In this document: piece by piece, positions 58,998 to 64,000 of the stretch
Position numbering within the stretch: position 1 is the stretch's first letter
Layout of the letters: every line of letters starts with the position of its first letter
Source of the DNA: an uncultured Peptostreptococcaceae bacterium
Lineage (GTDB): Bacteria; Bacillota; Clostridia; Peptostreptococcales; Peptostreptococcaceae
Direction of reading: 5' to 3'
DNA: 64,000 nt
Assembly: GCA_947072565.1 (NCBI GenBank)
Contig: CAMTIM010000040.1
Location: 62,001 to 126,000 of the forward strand
Translations under genes and position numbers: made by a program
Notes under the pieces: model-generated
Database searches by the model: none
What the model was told of the DNA's origin: nothing
What the model saw: only the letters and a program-made list of their open reading frames with translations

Positions 58998-59294
58998 ATG
59001 ATATCTTGTCCTAAATGTAACAACACATTTAGCTTTTCATCTAGGTTAAAATCTGTAAACAAGTCAGTAATAGAATGCAACAAATGTAAAACTAGATATG
59101 AAATGAAATATTCAAGGTTACTTATATCTATTAATATATTTTTAATTTGTATGATTTCACCTAGATTAAAATTACTTTGGCCTAATACTACTTTTTTAGT
59201 TTCAATGATAAGAGGTCTAGCTATAGTTATTGTTTGGTCTTTCATAGTATTTTTTATACTATCATTTTTTATGAAATATAAAGAGATAGAGTAG
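58998..59294 (+). CDS. Membrane protein with N-terminal zinc ribbon
   Basis: 98 aa. CPKCNNTFSF and CNKCKTRYEM form a four-Cys zinc ribbon at residues 4-35, followed by two membrane helices (about 43-58, 67-91). Small proteins of this type (TIGR04104-like) occur in clostridia without known role. AGGAGAAA precedes the ATG. Together with the gene at 58692 it makes a pair with complementary layouts (helices first, ribbon first). Confidence 0.7.
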   Translation: MISCPKCNNTFSFSSRLKSVNKSVIECNKCKTRYEMKYSRLLISINIFLICMISPRLKLLWPNTTFLVSMIRGLAIVIVWSFIVFFILSFFMKYKEIE

Positions 59295-59384
59295 TTATAT
59301 TTCATAAAAAAATAAAATAATATGAAATTAACTAGTTATGCATTTAGAATAAAGTTATATAAAGAAAAAACTAGTAATATATAA

Positions 59385-59413
59385 AAAAATGGGTGGTTTA
59401 TACGCCCATTTTT
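59385..59413 (+). terminator. Intrinsic terminator
   Basis: AAAAATGGGTG pairs with CGCCCATTTTT (one G-T pair); its T run passes into the palindrome copy. Confidence 0.85.
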
Positions 59414-59470
59414 GTGTTTTAAAACATATATTTTAGTGTATGTTTGTGAAAATTTGAATTCTGCTATAAT
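59413..59470 (+). promoter_or_regulatory. GNAT promoter with upstream palindrome
   Basis: TTTAAAACA-TA-TATTTTAGTG (centre 59427.5); TGCTATAAT with TATAAT at 59465-59470, 37.5 bp from the centre. Confidence 0.55.
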
Positions 59471-59510
59471 TAACTTACATAAGTGTTAAATGTGTAAGGG
59501 GGTAGCTACA

Positions 59511-59984
59511 ATGAGTAATTATGTTATCAAAAATATTGAATTTGATGATATAGGAGAAGCATTTAAATTAGTGAAAAATGTATTTATGGAGTTTGATGCT
59601 CCAGATTATAGCCAAGAAGGAATAAATGAATTTATAGAAAATATAATTGAAAATCAAGAATTTATTGATAAATTTAAAACATATGAACAAATAATGATAG
59701 GGGCTTTTGATGATGATAAAATTATAGGGGTGTTAGCTATTAGTAAAAGAAATCATATATCACTTCTTTTTGTAGATAAAAAATATCATCGAATGGGTAT
59801 TGCAAGTAGTTTAGTTAATGAAATTGCTAGAGTACTAAAATTAAAAAACATATATAAAGTAAAACTTAATTCATCTCCTTATGCGAGATCTTTTTATAAG
59901 AAAATAGGTTTTGTTGATACAGATATAGAACAAGTTAAAAATGGGATTAGATATACGCCTATGGAACTTAATATAGGTGATTAG
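59511..59984 (+). CDS. GNAT-family acetyltransferase
   Basis: 157 aa from ATG 59511 with AAGGGGG ahead; in-frame upstream ATG 59490 has no site. IKNIEFDDIGEAFKLVKNVF, MIGAFDDDKIIGVLAISKR, SLLFVDKKYHRMGIASSLV (acetyl-CoA site) and KVKLNSSPYARSFYKKIGF. Small GNAT of the type that acetylates amine or amino-acid-like compounds. Followed directly by a histidine phosphatase remnant, so its own terminator was lost. Confidence 0.88.
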   Translation: MSNYVIKNIEFDDIGEAFKLVKNVFMEFDAPDYSQEGINEFIENIIENQEFIDKFKTYEQIMIGAFDDDKIIGVLAISKRNHISLLFVDKKYHRMGIASSLVNEIARVLKLKNIYKVKLNSSPYARSFYKKIGFVDTDIEQVKNGIRYTPMELNIGD

Positions 59985-59987
59985 TAA

Positions 59988-60167
59988 ATTAAAATAGATT
60001 ATATATATACTAGCCCACTAACAAGAGCATATGACACAGCACTACTTATAAAAAGTGATAGAGAGATAGATGTAGAAATATATGAAAACTTAAAAGAAAT
60101 GAATTTTGGAGTATGGGAAGGTATGCATAGTGAGGATGTTGTAAGAGATTATGAAGATAATTACTAA
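59988..60167 (+). pseudogene. Histidine phosphatase (phosphoglycerate mutase-like) remnant
   Basis: The frame reads IDYIYTSPLTRAYDTALLI then NLKEMNFGVWEGMHSEDVVR and ends in a stop after a short tail. This is the middle of a phosphoglycerate mutase-like protein: the first RHG motif and start are missing and the C-terminal catalytic His is gone. No ribosome site. Confidence 0.75.
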
Positions 60168-60215
60168 TTTATATTAGAAGCAGATACATCACACGTTGAA
60201 AATTAATAAACTATA

Positions 60216-60288
60216 TTGACATCACCGCTACTCGGTGATACTATATAGTGGTAGTAAGTAATACTGAATACAAGTATTACTATATAGT
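60216..60288 (+). promoter_or_regulatory. PadR operon promoter with three palindromic operators
   Basis: TTGACA (60216-60221) and TACTAT (60239-60244) are 17 bp apart. The spacer is filled by ATCACCG-ctact-CGGTGAT (60221-60239). ACTATATAGT occurs at 60240-60249 and again at 60279-60288, and AGTAATACT-gaataca-AGTATTACT (60257-60281) lies between. PadR or a second regulator could bind these sites and block transcription. Confidence 0.65.
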
Positions 60289-60303
60289 GAAGAGGTGAAT
60301 TAT

Positions 60304-60627
60304 TTGGAAAATATAACAGAAATGTTAAAAGGTGTATTGGAAGGTTGTGTTCTTGAGATTATTAGTCATGAGGAAACATACGGATATGAAATTACTAGAA
60401 GATTAAATAAACTTGGATTTTCAGATGTTGTAGATGGAACAGTTTATACTATATTGGTAAGACTTGAGAAAAATAAGTTGGTAGAAACTACAAAAAAGAA
60501 ATCTGATATGGGACCGCCACGAAAGTTTTTCACACTAAATGATGCGGGACATGAGGAACTGAAGAAGTTTTGGGGAAAATGGGAATTTGTTTCAACAAAG
60601 ATTAATGAATTAAAGGAGATGAAGTAA
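60304..60627 (+). CDS. PadR-family transcriptional regulator
   Basis: 107 aa from TTG 60304 with AAGAGG ahead; GTG at 60295 overlaps that site. The winged helix is EIISHEETYGYEITRRLNKLGF with GTVYTILVRLEKNKLVETTKKKSDMGPPRKFFTLND (read in parts: GTVYTILVRLEKNKLVE and GPPRKFFTLNDAG). PadR proteins repress operons for stress or drug pumps and are released by ligand. Stop overlaps the next ATG by one base, so it leads a coupled operon with two DUF1048 genes. Confidence 0.92.
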   Translation: MENITEMLKGVLEGCVLEIISHEETYGYEITRRLNKLGFSDVVDGTVYTILVRLEKNKLVETTKKKSDMGPPRKFFTLNDAGHEELKKFWGKWEFVSTKINELKEMK

Positions 60628-60974
60628 TGACATTTTGGGATAAAATAACAGGTAATGATATGACAAAAGAATTTAAAAGTTTTGAAGCTAGAGCAAAAGA
60701 GTTACCAGCAGATTATCAAGAAGCATGGGAAAAAATTAAGGGAAATCTTTGGTATCATTCTGATTTTACTGGTCGTAACTTAATGCCAATTATGGATAGT
60801 GCTCTTTATATTCTTGAAGAAACAGCTTTAGATGGTCAGAGTGTACAAAGTGCTTTAGGTGATGATATCCAAAGTTTTTGTTTGGCTCTAGTTGGTGAAG
60901 AAGGTTCAAATACTTTCCGTGACAAGTGGCGTAAGCAATTAAATAATAATATAGCGAAAAAATTAGGTAAATAG
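60627..60974 (+). CDS. DUF1048-family protein
   Basis: 115 aa helical. FKSFEARAKELPADYQEAWEKIK and GNLWYHSDFTGRNLMPIMDSALYILE, then SVQSALGDDIQSFCLALVG: the DUF1048 four-helix fold. DUF1048 genes are typically found after a PadR regulator in Firmicutes; role unknown, maybe effector or adaptor. Its ATG overlaps the PadR stop (TAATG). Confidence 0.88.
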   Translation: MTFWDKITGNDMTKEFKSFEARAKELPADYQEAWEKIKGNLWYHSDFTGRNLMPIMDSALYILEETALDGQSVQSALGDDIQSFCLALVGEEGSNTFRDKWRKQLNNNIAKKLGK

Positions 60975-60983
60975 GAGGACACA

Positions 60984-61337
60984 ATGGGAATAAAAGATAT
61001 AATCAAAGGTAAAAAAGAATGGAAAGCGCACGTAGCACGTATAAAAGCACTTCCAAAAGATTATCAAATTGTTTATAAAGAAATTCAAAAATATCTTTTT
61101 AAGGTAGGCCCTGTTGAGTTAAGTGATGGTATAGATTTACTTTCGGGAATTGCTGATTTCTTTGAAGAAGGTGTAGCATCAGGAAAAGGTGTATTGGAAG
61201 TGACAGGAAATGATGTAGCAGCTTTTTGTGATGAGTTAATTAAAGATTCAAAAACTTATGCTGATATTTACCAAGAATCTTCTCATAAAAAAGTTGATAA
61301 GGCGATAAAAAAAGCTAGTGATAAAGCAAAAAAATAA
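60984..61337 (+). CDS. DUF1048-family protein
   Basis: 117 aa. HVARIKALPKDYQIVYKEIQKYL and GVASGKGVLEVTGNDVAAFCDELI match DUF1048; ends in a Lys-rich tail (KKASDKAKK). AGGAGGAC precedes the ATG at 10 bp after the previous stop. Third gene of the PadR operon. The two DUF1048 proteins share the pattern but are not near-identical copies. Confidence 0.88.
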   Translation: MGIKDIIKGKKEWKAHVARIKALPKDYQIVYKEIQKYLFKVGPVELSDGIDLLSGIADFFEEGVASGKGVLEVTGNDVAAFCDELIKDSKTYADIYQESSHKKVDKAIKKASDKAKK

Positions 61338-61499
61338 GCTAAAGAAAGCCGATAGCGTGTGAATTAATTAAGTTATATTGAAAAGATTATATTTTTATAG
61401 ATTATAAGTTTAAAAAATTAGATTATTTTGTTTTTAATGTAATATAATTAATGTGTATGATTGTAATACAAAATGAAATTATATTGGGGCGGGGATAAA

Positions 61500-62384
61500 A
61501 TGAAAACAAATGATTTTATAAGTAATGTTAAAGAGAAAAGTAAACCTATAATTGTAGCTGTTTTTCTAGCGTTTATATGTATCTCAATATTACTTATGAC
61601 GGTGTCTATACAAATTTTCTTTAAGATGAATTCACTAGGTACTTTTCTTTCGGCAATTACGTTATTGGTATTGTTTATGTTAGTAGGAAAAGTGATTTTC
61701 AATGTTAACTACAATGAGTTATTTACAGAAATTAAACTTAGTAAAGATGATTGCATGAATAAATTATTATATTCAATATTTTTTTCTTGTGTTTATGCAG
61801 TTATTTGTGTGCTCATATATCAAATTGACTTTACGATTAATCCTGACAAAACACTATTAATTAGTAATTTTATGAAAGGTATTAGCAATGATAATACTTG
61901 TACAAATAATTATGATATTTTGCTTTCTCCAATTGCATTTACTATTGGGGTTTTAGCTGAGGAAATTTTCTTTAGATTTACTTTGTACAAAGTTTTTGTT
62001 AAGAAAAGAGAAGATGTAATAATATTTATTATATTATCATCTATAATATTTGGATGTTATCATGGTTACAGTGTATCTAGAATACTTGAAACTCTAATTA
62101 TAGGTATCTTTTTAGCAATTATATATGTAATAACAAAAAGTGTAGTCTATACTTTTATTTCACATATTTTATGGAATAGTATTACTTTTATATCTTCATG
62201 TTTTATGGGGTATTTTAAAAATCTTAATGTGAGCTTACCTGTTTACAATTGTGGAATTGCAACAGTAATAATGATTTTATTATTAATATTATTAAGTATT
62301 TATTCCTATTATAAAAGAGATTATGTAATACCATTAAAAGTTAAAGATAAAATACATAGTATAAAAAATAATAGTGATATTTAG
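61500..62384 (+). CDS. CPBP-family intramembrane metalloprotease
   Basis: 294 aa from ATG 61500 with GGGGCGGGG ahead. Motifs: VLAEEIFFRFTLY (Glu154, Glu155, Arg159), YHGYS (His188), SHILWNS (His222). About eight membrane segments, the normal long form. Function as for the other two CPBP genes of the window. A 50-bp copy of its active-site region lies at 57317. Ends at a clear terminator. Confidence 0.88.
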   Translation: MKTNDFISNVKEKSKPIIVAVFLAFICISILLMTVSIQIFFKMNSLGTFLSAITLLVLFMLVGKVIFNVNYNELFTEIKLSKDDCMNKLLYSIFFSCVYAVICVLIYQIDFTINPDKTLLISNFMKGISNDNTCTNNYDILLSPIAFTIGVLAEEIFFRFTLYKVFVKKREDVIIFIILSSIIFGCYHGYSVSRILETLIIGIFLAIIYVITKSVVYTFISHILWNSITFISSCFMGYFKNLNVSLPVYNCGIATVIMILLLILLSIYSYYKRDYVIPLKVKDKIHSIKNNSDI

Positions 62385-62449
62385 TGATAACATGATATAA
62401 TAATATATATTCTCATTTACCTTTTTATGGTATTTGGATGTGTGTGTTT

Positions 62450-62481
62450 AAAAGAGAGGTGTGGTTACCTCTCTTTTTTTA
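62450..62481 (+). terminator. Intrinsic terminator of the CPBP gene
   Basis: AAAGAGAGGT pairs with ACCTCTCTTT, then TTTTT. Confidence 0.9.
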
Positions 62482-62585
62482 TTACAAGGAAATTATAATA
62501 CTTTAAAATATGTGGGTAAGCTGTGAATCAAAGTAATATCAATATATTTTAAAAATATAAAAGTGATAAGAAGATATAAAAATAA

Positions 62586-62644
62586 GTGTTCACGAAAACA
62601 TCTGTTATTGTGTACATTCTGTTAATTTATAAATTGGATATAAG
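62586..62644 (+). promoter_or_regulatory. Promoter-like element with dispersed palindrome
   Basis: TTCACGAAAACA-TC-TGTTATTGTGTA (62589-62614), centre 62601.5; TATAAG (62639-62644), 37.5 bp from the centre, is the matching -10. Confidence 0.5.
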
Positions 62645-62666
62645 CTATATAAAAAGTAATTAGTAA

Positions 62667-62695
62667 TTGACAAAATGTAACTAAGTCATTACAAT
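62667..62695 (+). promoter_or_regulatory. Main promoter of the third Xre pair with an inverted repeat in its spacer
   Basis: TTGACA (62667-62672) and TACAAT (62690-62695), 17 bp apart. TGTAA and TTACA face each other in the spacer and next to the -10, a likely site for the Xre repressor. Confidence 0.65.
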
Positions 62696-62740
62696 TTAAA
62701 ATATAAATAGCAAACTATATTTTATCAAGGAGGTACCAAT

Positions 62741-62941
62741 TTGATACATAATCGAATTAAAGTTTTAAGAGCTGAGCGTGATTGGACACAAGCTGATTTA
62801 GCTGGAAAAGTAGGCATTTCTCGTCAAGCGATTATATCAATTGAGAAATATAAGTATACTCCATCTTTAGAATTAGCTTTTAAAATTGCAACTGTTTTTG
62901 ATATTTCAATAAATAAAGTTTTTGAATATAAGGGGGATTAA
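62741..62941 (+). CDS. Xre-family HTH transcriptional regulator
   Basis: 66 aa, TTG start with AAGGAGG ahead. MIHNRIKVLRAERDWTQADLAGKVGI then SRQAIISIEKYKYTPSLELAFKIA: the YozG/SinR-like short Xre type. Next gene, a small membrane protein, starts 4 bp after its stop. In the other two pairs of this window the membrane protein comes first. It probably represses this operon through the palindrome in the promoter spacer. Confidence 0.9.
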   Translation: MIHNRIKVLRAERDWTQADLAGKVGISRQAIISIEKYKYTPSLELAFKIATVFDISINKVFEYKGD

Positions 62942-62945
62942 CGTA

Positions 62946-63272
62946 ATGAATGAACAAATTATTTTTTTATGTTTCTTAATTCCAGGTGCTGGAATTACTA
63001 TATTTCTTCCATTTTGGAAGGCAAAAAAAGAAATTGCTTATAAAAAAGACGAACGTTGGCAATTAATTCAAAATAAAGCTAATAATACAGTAAATCAGTT
63101 AAGCTCTACAATATTTATGCTATTTTTCTTTATTGGAGGAATGATATCACTTAATTCTGATATTAGCATAACTTTTACATTGAATCGTCTTTGTACCTAT
63201 GGTGCATGTTACCTTGGATTACGAAATGCGATAGAACTAGCTGGACTAAAATATTTTGATAATAAAATGTAA
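62946..63272 (+). CDS. Small membrane protein paired with an Xre regulator (DUF2178-like)
   Basis: 108 aa from ATG 62946 (AAGGGGGA ahead). Helix 1 IIFLCFLIPGAGITIFLPFW, then the conserved charged block KAKKEIAYKKDERWQLIQNKANNT, then two or three helices. The KKDERWQLIQNKA motif is typical of DUF2178-type partners of Xre regulators. Same design as 9666 and 37297 products, with DER(F/W/L) at the centre. Confidence 0.75.
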   Translation: MNEQIIFLCFLIPGAGITIFLPFWKAKKEIAYKKDERWQLIQNKANNTVNQLSSTIFMLFFFIGGMISLNSDISITFTLNRLCTYGACYLGLRNAIELAGLKYFDNKM

Positions 63273-63342
63273 CTTACAGAATAAAATTGGGCTTATATGA
63301 TACGATTTTCAAAATTCTTATAAAACTATATATTGAATATAT

Positions 63343-63371
63343 AAAGGGAGCAATTTAATATGCTCTTTTTT
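63343..63371 (+). terminator. Intrinsic terminator
   Basis: GAGCA pairs with TGCTC in an A/T-flanked hairpin, then TTTTT. A palindrome copy (63375-63400) follows, without a good -10 box. Confidence 0.7.
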
Positions 63372-63422
63372 ATGTCCACTAAAACATATCTTTTCGTGGA
63401 TGGATTATTTAGAGACAAATTT

Positions 63423-63660
63423 TTATTCGCTAAAAATATTGTATGACCCCATACCTTCTGCCACTACAAGGTTTCTATAATTTTCCTTTTGCAAATCAAA
63501 TCCTCTCCCAAGTTGTTCTACTACATACCCTTCAGACTCCATATAATTTGTAAAATCCTCATAAGATCTGCTTATATATCTTAAAGGTTTGTCTGAAATT
63601 TTTTCAACTTTCTCATCACCTACAGTCAATAGAACAATACCTTTAAGCCCTACAAATGGA
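63423..63660 (-). pseudogene. 3' part of a small gene, start missing
   Basis: On the reverse strand a frame ends with SDKPLRYISRSYEDFTNYM and QLGRGFDLQKENYRNLVVAEG, a good protein-like tail. A TTG at 63629 could start a 68-aa protein but no ribosome site precedes it, and the frame runs on upstream. Probably the 3' end of a longer gene that was cut near 63660. Rightward fragment at 63700-63752 (NLKGDWKLDVELD) is another small tail remnant. Low certainty. Confidence 0.4.
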
Positions 63661-63891
63661 TTAAGTATTTTAGATGAACCTGAAATATAAGCAAGAGATA
63701 TAACAATTGGAAACTTAAAAGGTGATTGGAAACTAGATGTTGAACTTGATTAAGCTATGATAAATAATGATGTAGTAAATTATGTTACAACGTAAAGTAG
63801 GAAAGCTTTAACTTAATTATTTGATAATAGTGCTTATTTTTTTACTGTGATTTCTGCTACAATTAAATAAACAATAATTTAAGGGGGAAAA

Positions 63892-64000
63892 ATGCAATAT
63901 ATAGTGTTTTTGGTTTCTGCGATTATAACGCCATTAATTTTTTTTACATATGGTTTAATATCATATAAAAAGAAAGTCGTTATTTATACTATAAATAATG
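63892..64000 (+). CDS. Start of a small membrane protein gene (partial)
   Basis: ATG 63892 with AAGGGGG ahead; 36 codons are in view before the window ends. QYIVFLVSAIITPLIFFTY is a membrane helix, followed by a basic stretch YKKKVV. TGCTACAAT (63855-63863) is an extended -10 box; a weak palindrome copy lies about 37 bp upstream of it. Confidence 0.55.
   Translation, partial: MQYIVFLVSAIITPLIFFTYGLISYKKKVVIYTINN

Noticed and set aside
12400-63300. Integron-like gene cassette array
   Set aside because: One-gene units with hairpin borders suggested it, but there is no integrase, no attC-like R/L box pattern, the palindromes belong to promoters, and genes face both ways.
1-64000. rRNA, tRNA, CRISPR array, IS transposase
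   Set aside because: Searched by eye on both strands; no cloverleaf ends with CCA, no regularly spaced repeats, no DDE transposase motifs were found.

Overview
The window is AT-rich chromosomal DNA (visibly about 70 percent A+T) with strong AGGAGG-type ribosome binding sites, short U-tract terminators, DNA-binding and PTS families typical of Firmicutes, and genes such as mupG/murQ, BceAB-type transporters, ECF sigma plus DUF4179 anti-sigma, CPBP proteases and a Clostridium-type thiolase. Together these suggest a clostridial Firmicute, most likely a Peptostreptococcaceae member (Paraclostridium, Romboutsia or Clostridioides-like). The genus is inference, not shown. I saw no rRNA, tRNA, CRISPR array, transposase or integrase.

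Layout. 1-4.5 kb: a sugar operon (phosphosugar isomerase end, fructose/mannose-family PTS IIBC and IIA, PRD-type regulator). 4.5-12.3 kb: a Ca/Na antiporter, small membrane proteins, two CPBP proteases, a peptidoglycan amidase, a 300-nt region that looks like a structured RNA with its own terminator, a small membrane protein/Xre pair and an MBL-fold hydrolase. 12.4-28 kb: mostly single-gene units (acetyltransferases, PfpI, LRR protein, MTA/SAH nucleosidase, cupin, ClbS-like protein) plus a leftward BceA-BceB-transglycosylase operon. 28-31 kb: peptidase remnant, anti-sigma/ECF sigma pair, lipoprotein. 31-36 kb: a muropeptide-salvage operon (murQ, MurNAc PTS, mupG, RpiR regulator, phosphoesterase) with a perfect cre site. 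37-44 kb: second membrane protein/Xre pair, YwqG-like protein, maltose acetyltransferase family, thiolase, a second-type YidC. 44-64 kb: an accessory stretch of one-gene units (Nudix, VOC, methyltransferases, GNATs, MsrA, two MFS pumps, DUF3784, zinc-ribbon membrane proteins, PadR-DUF1048-DUF1048, CPBP, third Xre/membrane pair) mixed with at least nine gene remnants.

Main observations. (1) The DHA3-type MFS pump at 52148 is preceded by a leader of about 225 nt with a five-codon ORF, nested long-range stems and an intrinsic terminator just before its ribosome binding site: a probable drug-responsive attenuator. (2) An imperfect 24-30 bp palindrome with core AAAACA-NN-TGTTTT lies at a near-constant distance (about 36-38 bp, centre to -10) upstream of at least six scattered single-gene promoters, so these units may form a regulon. 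(3) Duplicated gene fragments show how this region decays: two remnants carry deletions between short direct repeats, and one promoter module is present three times. (4) Ten GNAT-family acetyltransferases and three paralogous-looking Xre/membrane-protein pairs occur in 64 kb.
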